From Rhodococcoides fascians A25f (lineage in GTDB: Bacteria > Actinomycetota > Actinomycetes > Mycobacteriales > Mycobacteriaceae), in assembly GCF_000760935.2 (NCBI RefSeq), contig NZ_CP049744.1:5053501-5117500 (forward strand): DNA of 64,000 nt. The letters run 5' to 3'. Below the pieces are notes generated by a model. The model ran no database searches. It had not been told where the DNA came from and saw only the letters and a list, made by a program, of their open reading frames with translations. A program made the position numbers and the translations under genes. The number at the start of each line of letters is the position of its first letter. The stretch's first letter is position 1. Shown here piece by piece: positions 1 to 8,131 of the stretch.

Positions 1-168
1 CACTTCCAGATCGAGACCCGAGGTGATGACGAGCATGGCGTCGAGCAGTCCGTCGGCCTGAGCGCGGGCATCGGCGATCCGCCCGATGCGGGCCTGAACC
101 TCGTTCAGCAGCTCCCCGAGTCGCAGTTGCGGCAAGAACGATCCGGAATCCGGGTGGCGATCAACCAT
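1..168 (-). CDS. devS: DevS/DosT-type sensor histidine kinase, N-terminal end only
   Basis: Fifty-six codons are visible before the window edge. They contain an arginine-rich opening, a helix with [12 protein letters not shown] and the segment [17 protein letters not shown], which is the lead-in to the first GAF domain in DevS/DosT kinases. That GAF domain binds heme and senses oxygen, NO or CO in characterised homologues, but it lies outside the window. The ATG overlaps the end of the response regulator gene by 8 nt, so the two are translationally coupled. Identity rests on the short N-terminus and on the partner gene. Confidence 0.8.
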   Translation of the reverse strand, partial: MVDRHPDSGSFLPQLRLGELLNEVQARIGRIADARAQADGLLDAMLVITSGLDLEV

Positions 169-832
169 CCTGAGACCACGGGGGCTTCCCGGCTTCCGGC
201 TCGGCCTCGGCAAGTTTCGACGCATACACCGCAGCTTGAGTGCGCCGCTCCATCCCGAGCTTGGCGAGCAGCCGGGACACATAGTTCTTCACCGTCTTCT
301 CCGCCAAGAACATCCGAGCGGCAATCTGCCGGTTGGTCAGGCCCTCACCCAGCAGATCCAGCAAGGTGCGCTCCTGGCTGGTCAAGTGGTCGATCGGTCC
401 GGGGGTCGCCGTCCCGGACCGCAGTTTGTCCATCAACGCCGCGGCCGCGCGATTGTCGAGCAGCGACCGACCGGAACCGACGTCCTTGATCGCTCGGGTG
501 AGTTCCATCCCTGTGATGTCCTTGACGACATAGCCGCTCGCGCCTGCGAGTATCGCGTCGAGCATGGCCTGGTCCTCGGTGAACGAGGTCAACATCATGG
601 TCTTGAGGTCGGGCAGGCGATCGAGCAATTCACGGCAGAGTTCGATGCCGTTGCCGTCGGGCAGTCGGACGTCGAGCACCGCAACGTCCGGCTGCAAGGC
701 CGGGATACGGGCCAGTGCCTGTGCGCAGCTACCTGCCTCACCGATGACCTCGAGATCGGGATCGGAGTCGATGAGGTCGATCAGACCGCGCCGCACGATC
801 TCATGATCGTCCACCAAGAACACCGTCACCAC
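161..832 (-). CDS. devR: DevR/DosR-type response regulator (NarL/LuxR family)
   Basis: This 223-residue protein has a receiver domain (about residues 1-120) with the acidic pair in FLVDDHE, the phosphoacceptor aspartate near residue 54 in [11 protein letters not shown] and lysine in VVKDI. A LuxR-type helix-turn-helix follows ([22 protein letters not shown], split at GEGL, then [11 protein letters not shown]). The [20 protein letters not shown] stretch is characteristic of the mycobacterial dormancy regulator. I chose the GTG at 832 because AGGGG lies 7 nt upstream and the protein then begins MVTVFLVDD, parallel to DevR of Mycobacterium; an ATG at 847 overlaps that ribosome-binding site. A DosR box lies upstream, so autoregulation is likely. 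Confidence 0.92.
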   Translation of the reverse strand: MVTVFLVDDHEIVRRGLIDLIDSDPDLEVIGEAGSCAQALARIPALQPDVAVLDVRLPDGNGIELCRELLDRLPDLKTMMLTSFTEDQAMLDAILAGASGYVVKDITGMELTRAIKDVGSGRSLLDNRAAAALMDKLRSGTATPGPIDHLTSQERTLLDLLGEGLTNRQIAARMFLAEKTVKNYVSRLLAKLGMERRTQAAVYASKLAEAEPEAGKPPWSQDG

Positions 833-925
833 AGCGACACCCCTCACCTGCGTCCAGGATGGGCGCCTCGACTTCCGAGACTACGGGTCTCCGGGGCTTG
901 CGAGGGGATCTTTCGTCACCGACAC

Positions 926-945
926 AGAGGACCAAAGTCCCCGGT
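926..945. promoter_or_regulatory. DosR/DevR binding box between devR and usp
   Basis: Read on the minus strand, the site contains GGGACTTTGGTCC, which closely matches the DosR consensus core GGGACTWWAGTCCC. It sits between the divergent devR and universal stress protein genes and could drive both. This is the best-placed box in the island. Confidence 0.75.
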
Positions 946-991
946 GTCAGGGATGTTGTCCTGCGGTGCACAGGCCGGTGGGAGGCGTCTG

Positions 992-1963
992 ATGGAACTG
1001 TCCGACACCACGACCGAGGAGGTCGCTCCGATGGGTTCACACCCGACTGTCGTCGGAGTCGACGGCTCAGCTGCAGCCTTGGACGCCGTGCGGTGGGCTG
1101 TTGCCTACGCCCGATTCCATAGTTCCGATCTGCTTCTCGTATCGGCGATCTCGCTGCCCAGAGCGCTTACCGGCGTGGGCATTCTCCCCGACAGCGTTGT
1201 CGAACAGTCGAGATCGGAGATCAGGGAAATCCTGGACGAAGCAGCGGCGCTCGCGGTCCGCGACAGTGCCACACACGGTGCGATCACCGTCGACACCGTG
1301 TCGGCCGAGGATTCGGCAGCGACCACCCTGCTCGAACTGTCGAAGAACTCGCGCATGATCGTGGTTGCCACCAGGGGCCTCGGCGGCACCGAGCAGAGAT
1401 CACTCGGGTCCATCGGCTTTGCCCTCACCACCCATGCTCGGTGCCCGGTCACGGTAGTGCGCGGCTGGTCAGCGGGTAACGTCGATCACGCGACCCTTCC
1501 GGTCGTCGTCGGTGTGGATGGAACCGAGGCGAGCGCGGCAGCACTGGCGCTGGCGTTCGAAGAGGCCGATGTTCGGTCGGTACCGCTGACCGCTGTGCAC
1601 TCTTGGTCCGACGCGGATCTCTCGGTCGGCTATCCGATTCGAGGGTTGGACTGGCCGGCCAATCGGCCCGCCGCCGCAGGCCAGCTGGCGCGGATACTCG
1701 AGCCGAACACCCACCGCCATCCATCGGTGTCGGTGCACACCGTGGTAGCCAAGGATCGTCCGGTGCATGCGGTCCTCGATCACGCGCAGGGCGCGCAATT
1801 GGTGGTGATGGGCAGCCACGGGCGCGGCGGCTACGGAGAGATGATGCTCGGCTCGACCAGTCGATCGGTCCTGGCGCACGCTCGTTGCCCGGTCGCCGTC
1901 GTCCCATCGCCCGCTCGCCGTCTCTCGCGGATCGGCGGGCGCGCCGATCCTGACCCCGGGTGA
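992..1963 (+). CDS. Universal stress protein, tandem UspA domains
   Basis: The 323-residue protein carries two UspA domains. The first begins TVVGVDGSAAALDAVRWA (about residues 16-150) and the second PVVVGVDGTEASAAAL (about 165-305). Each ends in an ATP-binding type motif; the second, GSHGRGGYGEMMLGSTS, is canonical, while the first (ATRGLGGTEQRSLGSIG) is close. Two-domain Usp proteins are typical DosR-regulon members in actinobacteria and are thought to bind ATP during growth arrest. GGGAGG lies 6 nt before the ATG and supports this start; an in-frame ATG at 1031 is the alternative. It is divergent from devR and shares the DosR box. Confidence 0.93.
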   Translation: MELSDTTTEEVAPMGSHPTVVGVDGSAAALDAVRWAVAYARFHSSDLLLVSAISLPRALTGVGILPDSVVEQSRSEIREILDEAAALAVRDSATHGAITVDTVSAEDSAATTLLELSKNSRMIVVATRGLGGTEQRSLGSIGFALTTHARCPVTVVRGWSAGNVDHATLPVVVGVDGTEASAAALALAFEEADVRSVPLTAVHSWSDADLSVGYPIRGLDWPANRPAAAGQLARILEPNTHRHPSVSVHTVVAKDRPVHAVLDHAQGAQLVVMGSHGRGGYGEMMLGSTSRSVLAHARCPVAVVPSPARRLSRIGGRADPDPG

Positions 1964-2043
1964 CCGAGCCCCGATGTCGGCAGTCGTCCGCCGGACGGGC
2001 ACCTTACCTCTGACTTCACCTGGATCACTCGACACCCGAGGAC

Positions 2044-2802
2044 ATGATGAAAGCAACGGCAACAACCACATCGGCCGGAAAAATCGAAGTGCGGGCACTG
2101 AGCAAGTTCTACGGCGACAAGCTCGTCATCGACGACCTGTCGTTCGTCGTCGAACCCGGCACTGTCACAGGATTTCTGGGCCCCAACGGATCAGGCAAGT
2201 CCACCACGATGAGGTTGATCGTCGGCCTGGATCACCCCAGCAGTGGCACTGCATCGATCGGCGGCGTCGAGTATGCGCAGCTGCACCGCCCACTGCTGAC
2301 GGTCGGCACCCTGTTGGATTCCGAGGCAGTTCACCCGGGCCGGTCGGCATACAAGTATTTGCTGTATCTAGCTCAGACACAACGTATTCCGACGTCACGT
2401 ATCTACAGCTATCGCGGGCTGGAGAACATGGTCGGCTGCAACATCACTTCGAAGACAGGGATCGACCCTCGGTTCCAGACACCGGCCGTCGGTGACTCCG
2501 TCAATCTGCATCCGAAATCACCACCTCTCACGGTGACTCTGGTCGACGAACCGAACAGTTTCGTACTGCTGGGCGCAGAATCCGGCTCGGCCGACCGTGC
2601 ACTGTGGTCGTTCCATCTACACCCCTTGCCCGGTGGCCGAACCCGACTTATCGAGCGCGGAAGGTACTCGCACGCAGCATCGTTGAAGAGCAGCCTGGTG
2701 CTCGGCCGCTACTTCGTCGAACCCGTCGGATTCGTCATGAGCAGAAAGATGCTGCGCACCATTGCAGCGAATGCGGCGCACCGGCGCAACCCCCGGCCGT
2801 GA
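2044..2802 (+). CDS. Chimeric protein: truncated ABC ATPase joined to an SRPBCC-like C-terminus
   Basis: Residues 1 to about 119 are the start of an ABC-2 type ATPase: an A-loop region (LSKFYGDKLVIDDLSF), Walker A GPNGSGKSTT at 46-55, and the following TLLDSEAVHPGRSAYKYLLY segment. The ATPase stops before the Q-loop, the signature motif and Walker B. From about residue 120 (IYSYRGLENMVGCNI) the protein switches to the second half of an SRPBCC/polyketide-cyclase-like protein, with PAVGDSVNLHPKSPPLTV and a C-terminal amphipathic helix. The frame is open across the join near nucleotide 2400. The simplest reading is a deletion that fused two neighbouring genes. ATP hydrolysis looks impossible; whether the product is made is unknown. 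A second ATG at 2047 has the better spacing to GAGG. Confidence 0.75.
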   Translation: MMKATATTTSAGKIEVRALSKFYGDKLVIDDLSFVVEPGTVTGFLGPNGSGKSTTMRLIVGLDHPSSGTASIGGVEYAQLHRPLLTVGTLLDSEAVHPGRSAYKYLLYLAQTQRIPTSRIYSYRGLENMVGCNITSKTGIDPRFQTPAVGDSVNLHPKSPPLTVTLVDEPNSFVLLGAESGSADRALWSFHLHPLPGGRTRLIERGRYSHAASLKSSLVLGRYFVEPVGFVMSRKMLRTIAANAAHRRNPRP

Positions 2803-2852
2803 TCACTCCGGCGCGCGTACGCCTGTTCGCTCCGACCACCTTCGACTGCCCT

Positions 2853-2872
2853 CAGGGGCCTTAAGTCCCTGT
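2853..2872. promoter_or_regulatory. DosR/DevR binding box upstream of the SHOCT protein gene
   Basis: The core GGGCCTTAAGTCCC matches the DosR consensus GGGACTWWAGTCCC at 13 of 14 positions. It ends 73 nt before the start codon at 2945, a normal distance for DosR-activated promoters. Confidence 0.75.
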
Positions 2873-2944
2873 TCATCGGCGGGGCCACCCGGCAGAGTCA
2901 TCGTCAGTGACGTTCACGTGCAATCACCGGAAGGATCCCCCGGC

Positions 2945-3211
2945 ATGACACTCCCCCTCACACTCGCTCTCGCTGTCATAGCACTGTGTTTCGCAGTGTT
3001 GCGGTCAGGTGTTCGGACTCCCGCCTGGGCGAGAGCGCACTCCATGGCCGGCCCCGACACGTTGGAGGAGCTGTTCGCGGCCCGATACGCACGTGGCGAT
3101 ATCGACGTCGCTCAGTACCGTAAGTCCGTGGATCGTCTGGCCGCACAACTCCATTGCAGAGTGAACGCCGAATCCCGCGAAAGAAAGCAGAAGACATCAT
3201 GCGCGTGCTGA
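2945..3211 (+). CDS. Small membrane protein with SHOCT domain
   Basis: The 88-residue protein has one N-terminal membrane segment (MTLPLTLALAVIALCFAVL) followed by a SHOCT motif, DTLEELFAARYARGDIDVAQY, interrupted here only for length (LEELFAARYARGDI is the core). SHOCT domains are short C-terminal helices found on many bacterial membrane proteins; their function is not established. GGAAGGA lies about 8-15 nt upstream of this ATG, so the longer upstream frame is not favoured. The 3' end overlaps the next gene by 13 nt, which points to one transcript under the DosR-like box. Confidence 0.8.
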   Translation: MTLPLTLALAVIALCFAVLRSGVRTPAWARAHSMAGPDTLEELFAARYARGDIDVAQYRKSVDRLAAQLHCRVNAESRERKQKTSCAC

Positions 3212-3711
3212 TCGCGACGGCAAGCCGTCATGGTTCCACCCGTGAACTCGGGCAGTGGCTGGGTACGGCGATGACCGCGCGGCTGGCCGACACCGCCACA
3301 TCCGCGACAGTCGATGTGCGTGACGCCGCCGATGTGGACAGCATCGCCGAGTACGACGCAGTGGTCATCGGCAGCGGCGTCTACATGGGCCGCTGGCTGG
3401 GCGACGCCCGATCACTGGTCGCCCGCGAGCAATCCGAGCTCGAGACCAGGCCGGTGTGGTTGTTCTCCAGTGGGCCGATCGGGGACAGCAGCCCGTCCGC
3501 GAAAAGTTCCAACGGGAGCAAAGCTCCCTGGGCGATCGAACACAAGGTGTTCGGTGGAAAGCTGGATCGCTCGACGCTGTCACGATTCGAGCGAGCCGTG
3601 GTGCGGATGATCAACGCCGGCGACGGGGACGACAGATCCCGCGCCGAGGTCGACGAGTGGGCCGGCACCATCTGCCGAGCACTGACGCCAACTGCGCCGC
3701 GGTCCGCCTGA
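3199..3711 (+). CDS. Flavodoxin-domain protein
   Basis: The 170-residue protein opens MRVLIATASRHGSTRELG, the FMN phosphate-binding loop of the flavodoxin_5 (HemG-like) family, and contains YDAVVIGSGVYMGRW, the second flavin-contacting segment. It would carry FMN and act in one- or two-electron transfer; the redox partner is not visible. The start at 3199 places the loop at the N-terminus as in homologues. It is co-transcribed with the SHOCT gene. A second, divergent copy of the same family is encoded at 5478-5978. Confidence 0.85.
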   Translation: MRVLIATASRHGSTRELGQWLGTAMTARLADTATSATVDVRDAADVDSIAEYDAVVIGSGVYMGRWLGDARSLVAREQSELETRPVWLFSSGPIGDSSPSAKSSNGSKAPWAIEHKVFGGKLDRSTLSRFERAVVRMINAGDGDDRSRAEVDEWAGTICRALTPTAPRSA

Positions 3712-3736
3712 CCCGTATCGATGAGCACGCCGATCG

Positions 3737-3771
3737 CCTGATTCACCTCGCTCGCGCGGTGGTGAATCAGG
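3737..3771. terminator. Bidirectional hairpin terminator
   Basis: Perfect 11-bp arms (CCTGATTCACC at 3737-3747 and GGTGAATCAGG at 3761-3771) lie between two convergent genes. There is no long T-run, as is usual in high-GC actinobacteria. Confidence 0.7.
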
Positions 3772-3783
3772 ACGTCGGACGTG

Positions 3784-4794
3784 CTAGAACTCGAAGACCT
3801 GACGTGCGGTGACGCGTCCGGCCATCAGGTCCTCGAAGCAGTCGTTGACCTCGTCGAGTTTGCGCGATACTGCCGACACCGTTGTTCGCCCGGCCTCGTG
3901 CAATGCGAATACCTCGCGCAGGTCCTTCCTCGTCCCTACGATCGAACCGAGTACCGAGATCCCGCCGACCACCGTCTCGAAGATCGGGACCGTGAACGCC
4001 CCGTGGGCAGGCATCGACACGCACACCAGTCGGCCGCCGCGACGTAGTGATCGAAAGGCTTGATCGAAGACGCTGGGTATGACCGCCAGGACGATGGCGA
4101 CATCCGCACCACCGAGATCCCGAATGGCTTCGACCGGATCGGTCGTCGAGGAGTTGACGGTGTGGTCTGCGCCGAGTTCTCGGGCGAGTTCGAGCTTCTC
4201 GTCCTCGATGTCGACCGCGGTGACGAATCCGCCTGCGATCCTGGCGTACTGCACGGCCAGATGACCGAGGCCACCGACGCCGAAGATGGCAACGCGCTGG
4301 GCCGGTGTGACGCCGCCGACCTTGACTGCCTTGTAGGTGGTCACCCCGGCACAGGTCAGTGGAGCAGCGTCGAACGAGGAGATGCCATCGGGAACGCGGA
4401 CGACATATTTCGCATGCGCCACAGCGTATTCGGCATACGCACCGTCGATCGAGTAGCCACTGTTCTGCTGCTTCTCACACAGCGTCTCCCAACCCGACAC
4501 GCAGTGATCGCACTCGCCGCACGCCGAACCGAGCCATGCGATGGCGACCCGCTCACCGATTCGGTCTTTGGACACCTGCGATCCGACGGCCTCGATCACT
4601 CCGATACCTTCGTGTCCGGGCACGAACGGGAGTGTCGGCTTGGCCGGCCAATCACCCTGCGCAGCATGGATATCGGTGTGACATACGCCGCACGTCTCCA
4701 TCTTCACCAGCACCTGCTCGGGGGCGGGTTCCGGTATCGGGATGTCCTTGACGACCAGGGGTCCGCCGAACTCTGTGACAACAGCTGCTTTCAT
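3784..4794 (-). CDS. adhP: Zinc-dependent alcohol dehydrogenase, AdhP type
   Basis: The 336-residue medium-chain dehydrogenase oxidises alcohols or reduces aldehydes with NAD(H). The catalytic zinc ligands are in CGVCHTD and GHEGIG, the structural zinc cysteines in the CGECDHCVSGWETLC segment, and the Rossmann fold has GVGGLGHLAVQYA. GGAGG lies 7-8 nt before the ATG at 4794, so the longer upstream frame is rejected. The gene sits among DosR-type genes; a weaker DosR-like box lies about 94 nt upstream. NADH recycling during oxygen limitation is a plausible role but is inferred from context only. Confidence 0.92.
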   Translation of the reverse strand: MKAAVVTEFGGPLVVKDIPIPEPAPEQVLVKMETCGVCHTDIHAAQGDWPAKPTLPFVPGHEGIGVIEAVGSQVSKDRIGERVAIAWLGSACGECDHCVSGWETLCEKQQNSGYSIDGAYAEYAVAHAKYVVRVPDGISSFDAAPLTCAGVTTYKAVKVGGVTPAQRVAIFGVGGLGHLAVQYARIAGGFVTAVDIEDEKLELARELGADHTVNSSTTDPVEAIRDLGGADVAIVLAVIPSVFDQAFRSLRRGGRLVCVSMPAHGAFTVPIFETVVGGISVLGSIVGTRKDLREVFALHEAGRTTVSAVSRKLDEVNDCFEDLMAGRVTARQVFEF

Positions 4795-4887
4795 CGTGGA
4801 TTTCCTCCAATTTTCGAAACCGATGCCGTTCTCGACCATCGAGCTATGCACACTGTCGATGGTGGGCGCTGCCGCAACCGGCATGTA

Positions 4888-4901
4888 GGGCCGGAAGTCA
4901 C
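4888..4901. promoter_or_regulatory. Weak DosR-like box upstream of adhP
   Basis: GGGCCGGAAGTCAC keeps most of the conserved GGGxCxxxxGxCCC positions, with one mismatch in that skeleton. It lies between adhP and the divergent DUF1003 gene. The match is weaker than the boxes at 926 and 2853. Confidence 0.4.
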
Positions 4902-5050
4902 CGCCCGGTCGGGACGTCTCCCGAGATTGCGGGTGCGTAGGCAAAAGGCACTGCAGTCATGGTCTTTCGGCCCTCGTGACGCCGGCGACCAGGGGCCATA
5001 CTCGGCACCATGGACACTTCTGCACCCTCTGTTTCGGAGACCTGCGAGCG

Positions 5051-5503
5051 ATGAACCTGTGGAGAAAACACCCGGGCGTCCGTACCGGTGATGCACTGAC
5101 CATCGGCGAGCGCGCGGCCGATTACGTCCGAAACGGAATGGGCTCCTGGCCGTTCGTGTTTCTGTTTCTGAGTGTGATGGCGCTGTGGGCGGCATACAAC
5201 CAGAACGACGGATTCGACCCGTATCCGTTCATCCTGCTCAATCTGTTTCTGTCGATGATCGCCGGACTTCAGGGCGCAATTCTGCTGATCTCGGCAAAGC
5301 GCGCGGACTCGGTGAGCAGCGAGGTTGCGGTACACACACTTTCGAACACGACGCTGCTGCAGGACATGATCGAGGCCAATACCGTTCTGACCGAATCGGT
5401 GGCTCGGTTGGCGGAGGAAATACATACGCACGTCTGCCCCTCGGCACATCGCTCCGGCACAGGAACCACACCTCAGGTCACGAACGTGGTCTCCCACCCG
5501 TGA
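5051..5503 (+). CDS. DUF1003 family membrane protein
   Basis: The 150-residue protein has the DUF1003 hallmark: an amphipathic stretch (LTIGERAADYVRNGMGSW), a first membrane helix (FVFLFLSVMALWAAYN), the conserved FDPYPFILLNLFLS segment, and a second helix (MIAGLQGAILLISAKRA). The C-terminal third is soluble. No function has been shown for this family. The start at 5051 is uncertain: GGAG lies about 12 nt upstream, and no better in-frame start was found. Its 3' end overlaps the convergent flavodoxin gene by 26 nt. Confidence 0.82.
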   Translation: MNLWRKHPGVRTGDALTIGERAADYVRNGMGSWPFVFLFLSVMALWAAYNQNDGFDPYPFILLNLFLSMIAGLQGAILLISAKRADSVSSEVAVHTLSNTTLLQDMIEANTVLTESVARLAEEIHTHVCPSAHRSGTGTTPQVTNVVSHP

Positions 5504-5978
5504 GGCCGGCCAGTATCTCTCGCGCCCAGTCGCACACCAGCACCCAGTCGCGGAAATCCCCGGCGGCGGCACCGGAGTGCGCGAATACCCGACGCTCCCC
5601 TGCCGACAGCTGTTCCACGTCGAGCTTTCCGGGAAAACTTCGGTGCGCGGACGCATCCAACACCGATACCGCGTGGGCGGCATCAGAGGTGTCGTTGACC
5701 GGTCTGTCGCTCGAATGCAGCGGTCCACACGAGAACGGCCACACAGGGGGATGCGTCGCCCTCGATACCCTCGCGACCAGTTCGTTGACGGCCTGGGTCC
5801 AGCGACCGGAGTAGACGGAGCTGCCGATGACCAGCGCATCGTATCGGCTGATATCGACGACGGAGTCCGGAGCACACACGTCCACATCGGCACACCCGTG
5901 CTCGAATACCCGTGCCATTTCCCTCCCGATCGATTCGGTCGCTCCGTGACGGCCTGCGGTCGACACCAGTATTCTCAT
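5478..5978 (-). CDS. Flavodoxin-domain protein (second copy)
   Basis: The 166-residue protein begins MRILVSTAGRHGATESIG and contains YDALVIGSSVYSGRW, the same two FMN-binding segments as the protein at 3199-3711, though the C-terminal halves differ. The stop of the upstream membrane protein and this ATG share one base (TGATG), so translation is coupled. Two flavodoxin_5 proteins in one hypoxia-type island suggest paralogues with different partners; this is inference. Confidence 0.85.
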   Translation of the reverse strand: MRILVSTAGRHGATESIGREMARVFEHGCADVDVCAPDSVVDISRYDALVIGSSVYSGRWTQAVNELVARVSRATHPPVWPFSCGPLHSSDRPVNDTSDAAHAVSVLDASAHRSFPGKLDVEQLSAGERRVFAHSGAAAGDFRDWVLVCDWAREILAGLTGGRPRS

Positions 5979-6409
5979 CAGAGGCTGCCGGACTCGACAC
6001 GGCTCATCAGAACGGTCAATCGCCACCCCCGAAGAGCAACGAGAACTCCCAGCACGCCGAAGAATCCTTGTAGCCAACTCGTTTCGCCGATCACTGCGGG
6101 CTGAACAACGATCCAGGCAACGAGCAGCACCCCGGCGATGTGGGCGATAGGGCCGGACTTCCCGCCGCCGGTCAGTGCCGAGGCCGCTGCCACTCCCATG
6201 GGCACACCGACAACCAGAACCAAGGCGAGCCCGGCGAGGGCCGTACTCGACATCGGCAGTCGCGCTTGGGCGTCGGCGCTCAGCTCGATTGCTCCCGAGG
6301 CCAATCCGATCGCGCCACCGAATGCGTTGATGGATATACCGGCACAGACAGCCCCCAACCAAGGCCATCGTCGATTCCGCGCGGTGAGTACTCGAGTTGT
6401 GGGCATCAT
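5978..6409 (-). CDS. Membrane protein of unknown function
   Basis: The 143-residue protein has four hydrophobic segments: around WLGAVCAGISINAFGGAIGL, ALAGLALVLVVGVPMGVAA, IAHIAGVLLVAWIVVQ and FFGVLGVLVALRGW. I do not recognise a named family. I chose the tandem ATGs at 6409/6406; no ribosome-binding site is visible, and a GTG at 6481 within a GGAGGGA context is an alternative that would add 24 residues. It heads a two-gene unit with the flavodoxin at 5478-5978. Confidence 0.7.
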   Translation of the reverse strand: MMPTTRVLTARNRRWPWLGAVCAGISINAFGGAIGLASGAIELSADAQARLPMSSTALAGLALVLVVGVPMGVAAASALTGGGKSGPIAHIAGVLLVAWIVVQPAVIGETSWLQGFFGVLGVLVALRGWRLTVLMSRVESGSL

Positions 6410-6444
6410 CTGTTCAGCGTGGCCGCGGGGCAACCCATGGAGTA

Positions 6445-6458
6445 GGGCACAAGGTCCG
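6445..6458. promoter_or_regulatory. Degenerate DosR-like motif
   Basis: On the minus strand the site reads CGGACCTTGTGCCC. Thirteen of its 14 bases recur in the same phase at 9023-9036 upstream of another stress-island gene. It matches the DosR consensus at 9 of 14 positions and lies about 45 nt upstream of the ATG at 6409 (or inside the frame if the GTG at 6481 is used). Confidence 0.35.
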
Positions 6459-6489
6459 CCGCCTCGAGGACTTCCCTCCACTTCACGAT

Positions 6490-6663
6490 TCAGCGACGAA
6501 AGAACGACCGCACAGTTCGACGTTCCTCGCGAGGCGGCGTCGCGTTCTCACGGCAGGTGCAGCGGTCGGATGTTGGCACCGATCGCATGACGGTGTCGAC
6601 ATGTCGACCGCAACCACCCCATCCGGTCTTGCGGCACTTCGTGCAGGTAACGGGATAACACAT
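6490..6663 (-). CDS. Small cysteine-rich protein, MCYPVTC type
   Basis: A 57-residue reading frame starts MCYPVTCTKCRKTGWGGCGR and has six cysteines at positions 2, 7, 10, 18, 35 and 37, followed by an arginine-rich tail. The pattern Cys-x4-Cys-x2-Cys...GxGxH and a later CTC resembles a small uncharacterised family found in bacteria and fungi; a zinc-knuckle fold is likely but not shown. GAGGAG lies 7 nt before the ATG. It ends 29 nt upstream of the persulfide dioxygenase gene's stop side, on the same strand and downstream of it, so it may be the last gene of that operon. Confidence 0.75.
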   Translation of the reverse strand: MCYPVTCTKCRKTGWGGCGRHVDTVMRSVPTSDRCTCRENATPPREERRTVRSFFRR

Positions 6664-6692
6664 GAATTTCTCCTCTACTGGTCTGTCGTGTT

Positions 6693-8072
6693 TCAGGCCG
6701 GAACGTGGGCGTCCGCCCAGGCGTTGTACCCGCCCAGCAGATCCGAAACGTCATCGAATCCCTGCGCTCGAAGCAGTGACGCCGCCACACTCGAGCGCCA
6801 TCCGCCGGCACAGTGCACCACGACGGACTTACCGGTAGGAACTTGATCGAGCCGAGTCCTCAACTGGGCCAGCGGGATCGGGATCGCTCCCGGTATCGTG
6901 CCGAGATCGCGTTCACCGGGGTTACGAATGTCGACGAGCGTCACCTCACCCGCTGCGAGCATCGCGTCCAGTTGCTCGACGGTGGTACGGGGCGCGGTCT
7001 CGACCAGCTCGGTCAGCCCCGCAGCAAATGCTCCGTCCCTATCGACTCCCAGATATCCGATCACGTTGTCCGATCCGATTCTGGCCAAGCGCACTGCGGC
7101 CTCCTGCTCGTCACCCGGATACGCGATGAGCACGATGCGCCCGCCGATCTCCGCGACCATGCCTCCGGTTTCGGCGAAGCGGCCGTCGAACCCCACGTTC
7201 ACCGACCCACGGAGGTGACCGGCCGCGAAGTCGTCCACACTGCGCGCGTCGAGCACTCGGGTTCCCGCAGCCAGCTCGTCTCGAACCTGGTCGGGCGTCA
7301 GAGCGGGGATCATGCGGCTTCGTGAGAGCAGTGGGTGGACTCGTTTGTTCATCGCGGCGTCGGCGGAGAAATAGGAGGGCGCCGCCGGTTGACCGTCGGT
7401 GACGAGCGCAACGAAGGCACCCTCGGTCATCGGCTGCACCGACGGGTTGCTGACGCGCTGTTCACCGATGGTGGAGGTCAGCTCGGTGGACAGGTTCTTG
7501 CCGCAGGACGAGCCGGCTCCGTGGGCGGGCATGACGACGACTTCGTCGGGCAGCGTCAGCAGCTTCTCGTGGATCGTCGAATACATCGCGCGGGCGAGGT
7601 CGGTGGTGGAGCCATCCCCGAGATTGACCAAGTCCGGACGTCCGACATCTCCGATGAAGAGGGAATCACCGGTCAGGACCGCGGTGGGTGTGGCACCGGG
7701 GCGCTCCCGAACCAGCACCGAGATCGACTCCCAGGTGTGACCGGGCGTCGAGAGGATTTCGAGTTCGACTTCACCCAGGGACAACCGCTCCCCGTCGCGC
7801 AGTCGCCGGATCGGGTAGTCGGTCTCGGCGGATTCACCGAAGCCGATCCACGCACCGGTCGCATCGACCAGCTCGAGGTGACCCGAGACGAAGTCGGCGT
7901 GGAAGTGGGTATTGACGACGCCTTCGATCACGAGTCCGTACTTCGCCGCATCGTCCAGGTACTCGGCGATGTCGCGACGCGGGTCCACGACGATCGCACG
8001 TCCGGTGGTCTCGTCACCGATCAGATACGAAGCATGGGAAAGACATTCGAGGTAGTACTGCTCGAGGATCAC
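6693..8072 (-). CDS. Persulfide dioxygenase-rhodanese fusion (metallo-beta-lactamase fold)
   Basis: The N-terminal half is a metallo-beta-lactamase domain with the iron-binding motif NTHFHADFVSGH and further ligands in STPGHTWESI and GDSLFIGDVGR. Two rhodanese domains follow. The first (about 255-345) lacks the active cysteine (IVLIAYPGDE); the second has it, near residue 421, in VVHCAGGWRSS. Such fusions oxidise persulfides to sulfite and move sulfane sulfur. I chose the GTG at 8072 because GGAGG lies just upstream of it, whereas the ATG at 8084 precedes that site. Two CsoR-type operators separate it from the divergent TauE exporter, consistent with sulfide or persulfide induction. Confidence 0.92.
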   Translation of the reverse strand: MILEQYYLECLSHASYLIGDETTGRAIVVDPRRDIAEYLDDAAKYGLVIEGVVNTHFHADFVSGHLELVDATGAWIGFGESAETDYPIRRLRDGERLSLGEVELEILSTPGHTWESISVLVRERPGATPTAVLTGDSLFIGDVGRPDLVNLGDGSTTDLARAMYSTIHEKLLTLPDEVVVMPAHGAGSSCGKNLSTELTSTIGEQRVSNPSVQPMTEGAFVALVTDGQPAAPSYFSADAAMNKRVHPLLSRSRMIPALTPDQVRDELAAGTRVLDARSVDDFAAGHLRGSVNVGFDGRFAETGGMVAEIGGRIVLIAYPGDEQEAAVRLARIGSDNVIGYLGVDRDGAFAAGLTELVETAPRTTVEQLDAMLAAGEVTLVDIRNPGERDLGTIPGAIPIPLAQLRTRLDQVPTGKSVVVHCAGGWRSSVAASLLRAQGFDDVSDLLGGYNAWADAHVPA

Positions 8073-8131
8073 GGTTTCCTCCATCTTGCTGTCGCCAGGC
8101 GCGATTCACGGGGCGATAGACACAGTGTGCA

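Noticed and set aside
236..991. Long plus-strand reading frame upstream of and in frame with the universal stress protein
   Set aside because: It is the antisense shadow of devR; the strong ribosome-binding site before 992 gives the real start.
4912..4925. CGGGA-CGTC-TCCCG dyad near adhP as a DosR box
   Set aside because: The spacing between half-sites is two bases short of the DosR core.
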